Shown in pieces: positions 36,976 through 46,703 of a DNA stretch of 64,000 nt; position 1 is the first letter of the stretch; every line of letters begins with the position of its first letter. The stretch is from Turritopsis dohrnii. Lineage: Eukaryota > Cnidaria > Hydrozoa > Anthoathecata > Oceaniidae. Location of the stretch: assembly GCA_027922465.2 (NCBI GenBank), contig BQMF02000167.1, forward strand, positions 310,001 to 374,000, given 5' to 3'. Made by a program: the position numbers and the translations under genes. A model generated the notes under the pieces. That model was not told the origin of the DNA. It worked only from the letters and a program-made list of their open reading frames with translations, and did not search any database.

Positions 36976-37548
36976 TTGCTGAAGAGGGGAACAACTACTG
37001 CTGTCCTCTCCATCGATCCACTGCACATAGGTGATCGGTGCTACATACAGAACCAGATTGGCCCTCATCCAAAACATTGGGATCCCTCGGGCACTGTTGT
37101 GGAAGATCATGGTCACAGCAGCTACACATTGAAAGTCGATGGTACCGGTCGAGGAACATGGAGAAACAGGCAGTATCTACGCCAATTTAAACCTGCATCT
37201 CCCGAGATTAGCCACCAACCCCTCGGCAGACAGACCAATGTTCCCAAGACACAGCCCAATCCGTCTGCTATCATTCCTGTACGACTACCAGCACCGGATG
37301 ATGTTGTCATTGCTGATAAGGCTCCAGTTGCTGCCATTCCTGCTCCAGATGCTGCTATTCCTTTTCCTGAAGTTGATCTGTTGCCGAACCCGACTGCAAT
37401 CGATGGGCCACCTGATCATGATGATTCTCCACCTTTGAATCGGTCCTCTACTGATGCAGGTTCTCCCCCTGCAGGAGTGAACACTAGGCCACGGCACCAT
37501 AAACAACCTCCACACCGTTATGAACCAGAAACAGGACTGTGGAAATGA
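36976..37548 (+). pseudogene. Integrase C-terminal domain and proline-rich tail of the gypsy element
   Basis: It begins with a GPY/F-like module (IGDRCYIQNQIGPHPKHWDP, VEDHGHSSYTLKVDG, RNRQYLRQFKP) that in gypsy integrases follows the core and helps bind DNA. A long tail rich in P, A and D follows, then HRYEPETGLWK and a stop at 37548, close to the 3' LTR. It is separated from the core by the frame break near 36862. Confidence 0.75.
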
Positions 37549-37613
37549 CTTTACATCACAATTTGACTATATCAAACTGGAGGGGGATGAGTGATTTAAT
37601 AAAGCCATTGTAT

Positions 37614-37702
37614 TGATATATATTATATGTTTTGTTTAGAACAAAACATTCAATAGAACTAACTAGATTTAACATGTTTCTTCGTTGGAGGATCTTTACT
37701 CA
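37614..37702 (+). repeat. 3' LTR of the Ty3/gypsy element
   Basis: Starts TGATATATATTATATG and ends TTTACTCA; followed by the ATTTT target duplication. It matches the left LTR with a few differences. Confidence 0.8.
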
Positions 37703-37719
37703 ATTTTGTGTTAATTAAA

Positions 37720-39845
37720 ACTGATAATCCAGCATTCATCCAAAATTAACAGGGGGTAATACGTACAAAACCCAAGCGCCATATGCAATTGGGTGTCGAG
37801 ATCTCAGCACCCAAATTCAAATCACACTTCTGTATATAAAAGCTTTCAGTATAATATGAAAATAAATAAGTGCGAACAAAGCCGACCAGTATCTAATCTA
37901 GAATGGATGGGCAGCGTCCCGCAGAAGGAAAAAGGGCACATTATGAACATCAAAAGGACACTTTTTTTAGAAAAAGGGCAACCTGAGATTTATTTTGGTG
38001 GGTTAAACCTGTGACATCCCCTTTATGTAAGATTTGAGCCCCATTTTAGGCCATATAAGGGCCGTAAATCAAAAATTTACATGATCCTTCACCCAGACCA
38101 AACATGGGGAAACTTGAGGGAAATAGTAGTATATTTAAGTAACATATTATTGTAGGATATAGTAAGGAAATTATTGCATCATCTGCCAAAAAGCAACTCA
38201 ACATGGTGAAACTTTGGTAGAGATTTAATCAGTTAAGTTTAGCTGATGTCTCGTTCTTTCAAATACTTTTGTAAACCACATAAACGGAAGGTTAATGCTC
38301 TCAAATATTAGCGGATAATAAACAGACCCATACCATATCCTCTTTCAGCAACTTTATGCACGATCCTTCGGCATGAAATTTTTAATTGGCGCTAAATTCG
38401 AATGTTACCCGGGCGGTACTAAATATTGACCTTCTCAAGAACCTGAGAATTTCTATATTCGCTTGTGGTTAGGTTGTAAAGAAATGTAAACATAGAGGGG
38501 CAAAAGATGAAATCAGCTTCTACAATGGAGGTTTTGTGTCTTATGATCAATTGAAGGTCTATAAAAGAATGTGGTAGTACATGATCTCCAGCTGTCTCAC
38601 ACTATTATAGCTGTTTTATATATACCAATGTTATATTGCCAACAAATTTGAAAAATTCTCACAGAACTTTTTCTAGTAAGTAGCTTTTTTCAGATTTATA
38701 ATAGATTTAGGTATATTTTCTGTTAAAGTTTAGCTACAGGCTGGTAATATAATGTTACAACAATTTTCAGAATGTTAAAAGCATAAGAAAAAGATAAGTT
38801 TCTATGATATGAGTGACATATTGTTTTGTGTTTTTTTTATCTCTCTTATTTCTCAATGTTGCAACTCAAAACATTGATGATTAAGTCAATCTTCTAGGCT
38901 AAAGTAATTTAAATGCTCTTTCAGAGACACCAACTTTTAAAAATAAAATGTGTGCGAGATTTATAATCACCCAGTTTTGGTTGGCATAGCAGAGAACTTT
39001 ATGAAATTTTCATTTTCTTGCAATATAAACACGCTCTTTTTTATAAGAACAATTTTATAAGAACATGAGCCTCAGATTTGGCCAAAAGATAAGAAGAAAA
39101 TAAGAACCCGAGGCTCAAATCATTGTTCCAAAAATTAAGAACAGCCTGAGCCTGAATTTTCTTGGAAAATAAGAACAGTTCATGATGTGAATTTTCTCAC
39201 TGGTAAAGTTTAGTAAAGTTTTTTATCTCCAACAAATGTGCAAATGGGTCATTACGGAACAGCAAGCATGCTTTTTACCTGTTGTTTTTAAAAAATATTT
39301 CTATTTTACTGGAAGTTCCATAAATAAGAAGAACAAAATGTGGCTGAAATTTGAAACTGTGTTCTTAAAAGCAAAGAACAAAATAATAACAATTCTTGCT
39401 GAAAAAGGCTCCAAAAATAAGAACAGCCAGCCTCAGGTCAGATTTTACTGGTTTTTATAAAAAAAGTGTGTATATTTATTGCAAGAAAATGCACTCAACA
39501 ATTGCCGGAAACAGTATGAAAAGTAGCAAACTGAAGATTGGAAGAAAACTACTTAAGTATTCCACAAAGTTTTTATTTCAGATAAGGAATTTCAAAAAAA
39601 TTTTAGAGTGTGTGATAACTCAAAGCGTGTGAGTTGGCATATATGCTCTTTGTAACACTTTGCTTTAAAACATTATTTTCTGCATAGAGTTAGTTCTTGG
39701 GGGTCATAAGACATTTTATTAATGAACATTTTTAGCACTTTCATGTACTTTGATATAAATTTTGGTTTCTGTTATCTGTTATATAAGTCAAAATTCTCTT
39801 CTCTTTTTTTAGAAGTTTAGATTCAGAATTTCATAAATGTATATA
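37720..39845. other. Interval without a recognised gene
   Basis: AT-rich sequence upstream of the SAPCD-like gene. At 39030-39430 the words AAGAACA, GAGCCT and AAAATAAGAACA recur irregularly on the plus strand, suggesting an old decayed repeat. Short plus frames at 39236-39632 come from this repeat. No exon of the minus-strand gene at 30231-33885 was found here. Confidence 0.4.
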
Positions 39846-39862
39846 GTTACACACTCTCACAG

Positions 39863-42800
39863 ATGTCCAGTAATCGTTTGATATATACCCTATCCCCAGC
39901 AGATAAATACAAATTTTATGGCACTTCAACATTGCCAACAGAGTTCATAAAGTACTTGCGATCATTATTTGAGTTACTTGATAAAGAGAATAATGGATAT
40001 ATAAAAATATCTGAACTGGAAAAATATTGGGGAAATGAGTATCAACTTGATGAGGGTATATCAAATTCAATTATCATCAAGCGACTTTATGAGATATCAC
40101 CAGCTAATACTGGATTATTGAGTTTTCCAAGACTTTGCTCTGGAATAAAAGAAGCTTTGTCACAGGTGAAAGTTCGTAAACAAAGACCCAAGTCATTCCT
40201 TTATGCTCTACATCTTGAAGATGATGTTGACACAGCTCAAAGCTATACTGATGGTAATCCAAGGATTTTATCTCCTATAGCTGCTGGCGAAGTCAAGCCA
40301 AGAAGACATGAACTAGGTAATACAAAAATGGTGAATTTTATAAAAACTCAAAATTATTTTTTCAGTTTTCATGTTTTCTTCTTATTATTATTGTGTAGGA
40401 GTGATGAGTAGTCGTTATGTGGAAGGTCAAGAAGAATCAGGACAGTTTAAGGAGCTTGAGAAGTTACTGGAGTGTGGCATGAAAATGCTTGACAAAACAA
40501 AATGGTGGTATTCTAAACTACATGCTCAATATTGTTACGACTTTGAGGTAATACTATGTATTAATAATTCAAGTGTAGTTTGTCATCATTTATAATTAGG
40601 TATTTTATTTAAGCATCTGATACCTAGTATAACAGCTCACACATTTTATAATTTTTAACCATCTGTAAGTATATACAAGAAAAAGAATTAATCTAGACAC
40701 ATAAATTGATAATATTTATTATGTCGAAAATATTTTATTTATTCTCCATTTCTTTCTCCGAAAAACACTCTAGAAATTACAAAACTTTTCCTATACGAAG
40801 AGAATAACTCGAAAGCTTGACAATCAAAATATGATTTTTTTTAATCTTTATTATTTTTACTCAACCACACCTGATGCTGTTTCTGATAAAATATATATAT
40901 AATATATTTTATCAGAAACAGCATCAGGCATCAGGTGTAGTTAACAAAAGGTAGTGTAGTTAACCAAGGTTCTGTCCTTGGGCCAACCCTTTTTCTTCTT
41001 TTCATCAATGATCTGCCTGATGACATTATTTCCAAGCTTGCCATCTATGCTGATGATTCAACCATCTATTCCTGTATTCCAAAATCAGATTTGTTCAGCC
41101 AAGTAGAAATGGCAGGCGAAATTGAGTTTGATCTGCAATCTATAGTTGAGTGGGGAGAGAAATGGCTGGTCACATTCAATTCCACAAAAACCAAACTTCT
41201 ATCTGTAAATCATACTAAAGATCCCTTTTTACCGTCAATTTCCATGAATGGCACCCAGTTGGAAGAAAACAACTCCTTTCGTCTCCTCGGCATCACTTTT
41301 TCACAGGACTTCTCCTGGCGCTCCTACATTGAGGCAATCGCTAAGTCAGCCTCGATGAAGGTGGGCTCCCTTCTTCGTGCAAGAGCATACCTCAGCCCTG
41401 ATGCCATTCTTTACCTCTATAAATCTACTATTCAACCTTGTATTGAGTATTGTTGCCATATCTGGGGTGGTGCACCCTCTGATTCTCTAAATCTTTTAGA
41501 TCGTATCCAGAAAAGAATCTGCAATGCTGTAGGTGATGAACTTGCAAGTAAACTTGACACACTCTCCCATCGCAGATCTGTGGCATCTCTTTGCCTCTTT
41601 TATAAATACTTTTACGGAAAATGTTCAACTGAGCTCTCTTCTCTCATCCCTGCATTAAAGACTTTCAAGCGAAACACAAGATATTCATCTAATTGCCATG
41701 ATCACACTGTCAGCATCCCAAAATCATCAAAGAATTTTTACCAACAAAGTTTCATTCCTCGCTCCTCCACTCTCTGGAATTCTTTACCCCAGTCTGTTTT
41801 TCCTTCTCATTATAATCTTCAACACTTTAAATGTAATGTCCATCGTCACCTTTCCTCCTTGTACCTCAATACACATTAGTGGTTTTAAACCTTGTATTGA
41901 GCGACTAATTAAAAAAAAAAAAAAATATAAAAATTCAAAAAAACTACAACAAAACACACGATGAATTCTCGCTATTCATTATGAATTTTGATTGTCAAGC
42001 TTTCGAGTTATTCTCTTCGTGTATATATACAAACAGAAATACGTTTAGAACATTCTATCATATTCTGGTTATTCTATTAGGTTCTGGTATATTCTTCATT
42101 ATTCTTCAGAAAATGTTCTGGAATGTTTGTACAACAAGAGTGCCTATTTCAACATTATATGCGTATCATGTTTATCTTATCAGGTGAAAGATGTCATAGA
42201 TAAAGATTCCGCAAAGATTCAAGAAGTCAACTCACATCTTCACAAAATATTAAATATTCAATCAGATTTAGTATGTCCACTCATTTTGACATTAAAATAG
42301 AATCTTCATAACAATTCTTTTTTCGTTACTATCATCCCTTCTTTGGTTGATGACTCATTTAATAATGAGATGAGATCCAAATGTTGTTTTGGAAGGAGAG
42401 AAGGTGTTTAATTTATAGAATTTGTATATAAAAAAAGTTTGCATCTTCAGGCTTCACATTCTGTTCTTTCAGCATGATAATGATTCAGCAATCTCTGACA
42501 GCGAGTCACTGAAACAGGTATTATAAACCTTATGTCTTCAATTTGCTTTCAGGTGAGAAAGGGGATATTAGGACAGAAGTTTCTTATTTTTGCAATTCAA
42601 CTTCAGAATTTCAATTTTGAACAATCTGCTTACAATTCAAAATCTGGTTTTCTAAAAAAGGCATTCAATTTTTGTAAGTCTCATATTAACCTTGTCAACC
42701 TTAGTCACACTTTCTTAATCAATTGTGTTGATAAATTTGTGATTTTGGTAATGGAAAATGAGACCTGGTTATGTTTTCCTCATGCAGACAAAAAAGGATA

Positions 42801-43112
42801 CCTCTCTACAAAAACTAAGATAAGAATTGACTTATTTCCAACCTTCCCTAACCATATCAGGCAAGATATTTCTGTTGGCAATAATATGCAAAGTACATAT
42901 CGCTTTCCATTTTGTCGTCAAAGGTTTTGTTGTCAAGTACACTTTAGGAACACATTTCATTTTCTTCTTTGTATATACAGGTGATCAAGGAGCAAGAACA
43001 TCGAATCTTGCAGTTGGAAGAAGAAAAATCGTTGTTGATTCGAGAGTTATTTCAGTTGAAAGCTCAACTTAAGTCTCCAGCAAGTAAACAAACATTTGCA
43101 TTATTCAATTAA
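39863..43112 (+). CDS. Suppressor APC domain-containing protein (SAPCD1/2-like)
   Basis: Five exons: 39863-40316, 40399-40547, 42184-42270, 42473-42517, 42981-43112. All junctions are GT-AG in matching phase; total 867 bases, 288 residues plus stop (43110-43112). Residues about 25-95 (TEFIKYLRSLFELLDKENNG, ISELEKYW, SPANTGLLSFPRLCSGI) match the Suppressor-APC domain, an EF-hand-like fold without an obvious calcium loop. The end (HRILQLEEEKSLLIRELFQL) is a coiled coil. Vertebrate SAPCD2 is a cell-cortex protein linked to spindle orientation; that role here is inferred from family. The ATG at 39863 follows CACAG, so it could also be a splice acceptor with more sequence upstream. The second intron holds the inverted-repeat unit at 40795-42020. 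Confidence 0.85.
40871..40927. repeat. Perfect palindrome, 26-bp arms
   Basis: CTGATGCTGTTTCTGATAAA plus ATATAT at 40871-40896 is matched exactly in reverse complement at 40902-40927, with a 5-base AT loop. It would extrude as a strong hairpin. A second CATCAGGTG follows at once, suggesting slippage. Confidence 0.9.
40955..41879 (+). pseudogene. 3' part of a CR1-like reverse transcriptase, 5'-truncated
   Basis: It starts inside the RT at QGSVLG and continues with FINDLPDDIISKLAIYADDS (YADD catalytic pair), then LLGITFSQDFSWRSYIEAIA and CIEYCCHIWGGAPSDSLNLL to the stop at 41879. The open frame from 41091 is intact for 262 codons. It is nearly identical to the minus-strand element at 62110-64000, so both belong to one recently active family. 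Everything before the fingers/palm motifs is missing. Confidence 0.85.
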
Positions 43113-43540
43113 ACCACTTCCAATTTGTACATGTAGGCATAATAATTCGCTCTGGTAGTACGAGGGGTTTATGACATTTATGTTACTGTTGCAAGTAAAA
43201 CTGAAAAGCAAATCAGTAATTCCATGAGATATATGTCGTATTTTGACCTTGATTGTTGAGCCATAAACATATTGCGTTATCAGGGAGCTAATGCAATCGC
43301 AACGGGAATGAGCATGGATCTAATTGTAAATGCAACATTCATTTTTTATGTGGAATTCGCTTAGAAAGAGAGCCTAATTCTCTACTGTCACCTTTCCTCG
43401 TTGTTTTATACGCATAAGATGAGTCATGTTTTGAGGGAATGCTAGCAGCAAAGACGTCGTTATAGAAGTCAACTGTGACTTGATATGTTTTTTTTCGTGA
43501 CTTGATATGTTTTTTTTCGAGATTAGTTTACCAATTGAAT
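43113..43540. other. Downstream region of the SAPCD-like gene
   Basis: Probably 3' untranslated sequence at first; no AATAAA was confidently placed. A 22-base segment around GTGACTTGATATGTTTTTTT is repeated in tandem at about 43467-43518. Confidence 0.4.
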
Positions 43541-43543
43541 AAG

Positions 43544-43812
43544 CAGTGGCGTAACTGAGTTAAACTTACGGCAGATGCGTATTTTCACGTATTTGGGCTT
43601 AGAACATATAAGCATAAAGCAATAGCACACTTCATACCATGCCAACAAATACACAAAGCTATTTTATTTAATTTTGTTGACAAATAATTAACGATTTGTA
43701 TAAATTTAGTAAAAAGAATATCGTATGAAAAATTACTTGGTCAGAAAAAGGGGCAAGCTTAATCCGAGGGCGGTGCGATCTCACCCAGCGCACCCCGCCA
43801 GTTACGCCACTG
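43544..43812. mobile_element. Small MITE with CAGTGGCGTAACTG ends
   Basis: CAGTGGCGTAACTG at the left is matched by CAGTTACGCCACTG at the right; flanks are ATAAG and ATAAT, close to a 5-bp duplication. The 269-bp interior is non-coding. A fragment of the same family lies at 6081-6131. Confidence 0.7.
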
Positions 43813-43814
43813 AT

Positions 43815-45580
43815 AATTTATTCAACAAGAATAAGTCCTTCAAACTTCCCTTTGTTCTGAATATTTCCTTATTTTTGCTCAGGTCGTCATCGACGTTGCC
43901 ATCATAGCTTCTTGTGATTTTAAATAATTTTGCTCGTAGAAAAGGAAGTCTATCCTCGACAATCAAAGCAAAATACAACATTTATTTCTGGAAAGTTTCA
44001 AACCAACCCACAACAACATATATGTAATAAAAAAACTATTACGAATTATTAGCATTGGGCCGAAAATATTTGGTCCATTATAATGAATTCCGTAAGTTAC
44101 TTTAATCACTAAAATATAGTGGTACGTTGTGCTTTTAGTTCCGACAACCTTCCCAGAAGGTAACCGCCATTTCATTGTTTTCTATTAATTTATTATACTC
44201 CCTGTCGTGTTTTTCAGATTATAAATACAACCTAAATTATTTGATTGTATCCTAGTGTTTTCAGGTGTGTTGAAGGGTCTGCAGAAAATGCATCCACCTT
44301 TTCAAATTTTGGATTTTATTTCACGGTTAACTAGGCTGGTGTGATGTGGCTGTATGAAGACTGTATAACATGCAGTTCGTCTGACACTTTCATAAAAAAA
44401 TCATGGTGAAAATCTTGTTAATTTTGTTTGGGTCAGTGAGCAAGTTATTAAAAATCGTTCTTTGTCAGACGAACATACTAGCGTTCAGATCACGAAACTA
44501 GACTCGTGCAAATCTCGGTTCGGTTTACAGTCTGAGTATGAGAATTCAAATGAATGATTTTTTTATTAATTTGGGAAGTCAAGTTCCCTTTTACTTTGAT
44601 AATAATTTTTAATATGGTTTTATAACGAATAGAGATTATATTTTCTGCATTCGATGTTTTTGTAAGTTGATAATCAAGTTTTAATAGATTTGAATGCACT
44701 GAGTTTTTCGAATTGATTTTCTTTCTACGATTCATTTTGAAAAATAACTTTAAACGTAACGCCCTTGCCCTTAGGCGTGATGACTGATTCTTCTTACGCC
44801 CGTCAATTTCCAAGGGGAAAATTTCTGTGTGTATAAAAGAAGATTAATCACTTCTTGAAGCTCTGATAAACAAACAAAAACGTACAGTATCAACATAATC
44901 ACTAAAAAATATATCATCTGTGCAAAATTTTCAGGAGATTAACAGGAGAATAGACCTTTTCAGATATCAGAGATCGTTTCTAATGTTTTACTTACGAAAA
45001 AGAACGATAGAATAAGTTCGAGTAAGACTTTCCCCTCGGGTATCATTTCTTTTCGAGAACGACACAAATGTCATAATATGGTTTGAAAGCGAGGCAAGAT
45101 CTGCTGTGACGTATTTTCCATAAAGGTATATTACTAGTCGAACTCTTGACTCTACTGAGCAAATTTCAAAAAGGCCCCATTTTTGGACTGGCGGCAGTTT
45201 GTGTTATCGAAGGAAAATCGATTTCACAGTGAAAAACGAAAAAATTCAACATTAATATTCAGTACATATAAAAAAATACAAAATTATGCTATCGTTCGAA
45301 CGAGGTCAAAGAAAACTGAAAAGGAGAAGAGTGTCAGATTCAAAATCAAGCAAGGAAGAGTGCATTGTCACGTGCAAAAAGTGTGCGAAAAGTTCGATCT
45401 ACACGAAGTAATTCGCGTCCACAAGGCTAACACTTTTATAATTATCGGAGTTCAGTCTTACTACTTGCTCCATATTACTTCATTTGTCTTATAATTGTAC
45501 AGGTACACTGAGCATGCGTACTATGAATTATACGTGCACAAAATTTGCAGTGAACGTCTGCACTACGTCTACGTAATATT
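43815..45580. other. Interval without a recognised gene
   Basis: Two longer frames were looked at: 44490-44813 minus (lysine/arginine-rich, no domain) and 45183-45494 plus (no domain). Neither has linked exons. Nothing else is recognised. Confidence 0.4.
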
Positions 45581-45585
45581 GAATA

Positions 45586-46317
45586 CCGTAATGCTTCGAT
45601 TAAACGCCCCCTTCTTTTAAACGCCCCCCTCGAATAGACGCCCCCCCTTTTTAGGAGATTTTTAAATAAACGCCCCCCTCTATTAGACGCCCCTCCCTAG
45701 AGGGGCGTTTATTAGAGACACACTAATTAAGGCATGTAGAACTACTACATTGCATTGTTTCAGCTTCAATGTTTTCATTTTGTATAAAAATATGGAAATT
45801 TGCGATAGACGCCTTTCTTTTTAAATTTTAAACTAACAGTTGGAAACTTTGTCTTTCTTTTCAAAAGTTCCTTTTCTAAAACTTCAGAATAACGCTTATT
45901 TTTCGTCGTAAAGATAAGTTTTGCAGGAACAACAAGTCCGATTTCCCGTTGACGTTTGGCAGTTATTACTGCTTTTATCTTGTTCTCGAGATCTTGATTA
46001 ATAAAATGGAAGCATAAACTTGAAATTTCTATGGGGATGTGTCCAACGAGAAGATTTTTTTTGTACATGCCAACAGCATATTTATCATACTCTCTTGCTT
46101 CCTCTCGCTTATCTGGAGCAGCTTCAAGTATTTCTCCAATCGTAGCATCCCACACTTCTTTGTAGACATGATTACACAAATCATATTTACGAAAAAGAAG
46201 AGTTTCAGAAAATTCAATAGACGCCCCCCTCTTTTAAACGCCCCCTCGAATAGACGCACCCCCTAAAAATTCAAAAAATTTAAAAAACGCCCCGGGCGTC
46301 TAATCGAAGCATTAGGG
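45586..46317. mobile_element. TA-flanked pogo-like TIR element carrying a HIRAN-like gene (element 3)
   Basis: CCGTAATGCTTCGATTAAAC at the left pairs with CCCTAATGCTTCGATTAGAC (read inwards from the right). TA is present outside both ends (45584-45585, 46318-46319). The word AAACGCCCCC or AGACGCCCC is reiterated near both ends. The 732-bp unit contains one gene-like frame, a HIRAN-like domain on the minus strand, and no DDE transposase. Confidence 0.8.
45775..46200 (-). CDS. HIRAN-like domain protein inside TIR element 3
   Basis: The minus-strand frame is open from before 46200 to 45775. It reads HVYKEVWDATIGEILEAAPD, then EYDKYAVGMYKKNLLVGHIP, then SSLCFHFINQDLENKIKAVI, then LVVPAKLIFTTKN and a basic end (about 140 residues). 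This is a full HIRAN-like domain: the D.YAV block, VGHIP and a late VP..L.F block, as in HLTF/Rad5 and in the frame at 12961-13375. There is no ATG at the domain start, so the start is unclear and an upstream exon is possible. It is the least damaged of the three copies. HIRAN domains bind 3' DNA ends; its use by the transposon is not known. Confidence 0.65.
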   Translation of the reverse strand, partial: LLFRKYDLCNHVYKEVWDATIGEILEAAPDKREEAREYDKYAVGMYKKNLLVGHIPIEISSLCFHFINQDLENKIKAVITAKRQREIGLVVPAKLIFTTKNKRYSEVLEKELLKRKTKFPTVSLKFKKKGVYRKFPYFYTK

Positions 46318-46583
46318 TAGTTCAACTCTAGAATATTTGGTCTACTCTTCAAACGCGATTCTGGAAACAAAGTTAGCAGATGAGTATAAGAATAAATTAA
46401 AATTGAACAGAATTTAAACTATCAGAGAAAATATTAGCGAGCCTGCCTTCAACATTCACCATAAATAATCAGTAGTCAGCAAAAATTGTCCAATCAAGAG
46501 TATCTCATATTTGAGCATACGCTGTTGACTGATGAGTGAAATCTTCGGTTTCGTCTTTTAAAAGTCCGATAATCAGAAACCGG

Positions 46584-46589
46584 TTTATT
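46584..46589 (-). terminator. Candidate polyadenylation signal of the ZDHHC17-like gene
   Basis: AATAAA on the minus strand (TTTATT as given), about 115 bases beyond the stop codon at 46704-46706. It is the closest canonical hexamer downstream of the gene. Confidence 0.5.
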
Positions 46590-46703
46590 TCGCCACATTT
46601 TTCGGGTCTTCGTACCACAAATAAAGCTCCCTTTTATGGTATGCAACCAGTAACAGGTATCCCAAGATGATGTCATCGCAAGATCCACGTTTTAGAATTG
46701 TTG

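Larger units (their letters stand above)
34095..37702 (+). mobile_element. Ty3/gypsy LTR retrotransposon lacking PR-RT-RNase H, with nested mariner
   Basis: Short LTRs at 34095-34187 and 37614-37702 start TGATAT and end CA. ATTTT flanks both sides (34090-34094, 37703-37707), a 5-bp target duplication. Order inside: gag, an inserted mariner (34884-36161), the end of gag, then integrase and its C-terminal extension. Without the mariner, gag runs almost directly into integrase: the protease, reverse transcriptase and RNase H are missing, so this is a deletion derivative. A purine-rich tract (GGAGGGGGATGAG) lies about 20 bases before the 3' LTR. Confidence 0.85.
40795..42020. mobile_element. Unit with perfect 36-bp inverted ends around a reverse transcriptase fragment
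   Basis: The 36 bases at 40795-40830 (ACGAAGAGAATAACTCGAAA...) recur perfectly inverted at 41985-42020; similarity continues outwards after a 2-base gap (TATA). Between them lie a 26-bp-arm palindrome and the 3' part of a CR1-like element. Either a DNA element captured the retroelement fragment, or the fragment inserted into an existing foldback element, or a local inverted duplication occurred. The whole unit is inside the second intron of the SAPCD-like gene. Confidence 0.75.

Noticed and set aside
42532..42984. 150-codon plus frame between exons of the SAPCD-like gene
   Set aside because: It spans the intron and part of the last exon in a different frame; the exon frame fits the family and the splice phases, this one does not.
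45183..45494. 103-codon plus frame
   Set aside because: Basic composition but no domain, no linked exons and no similarity to nearby elements.
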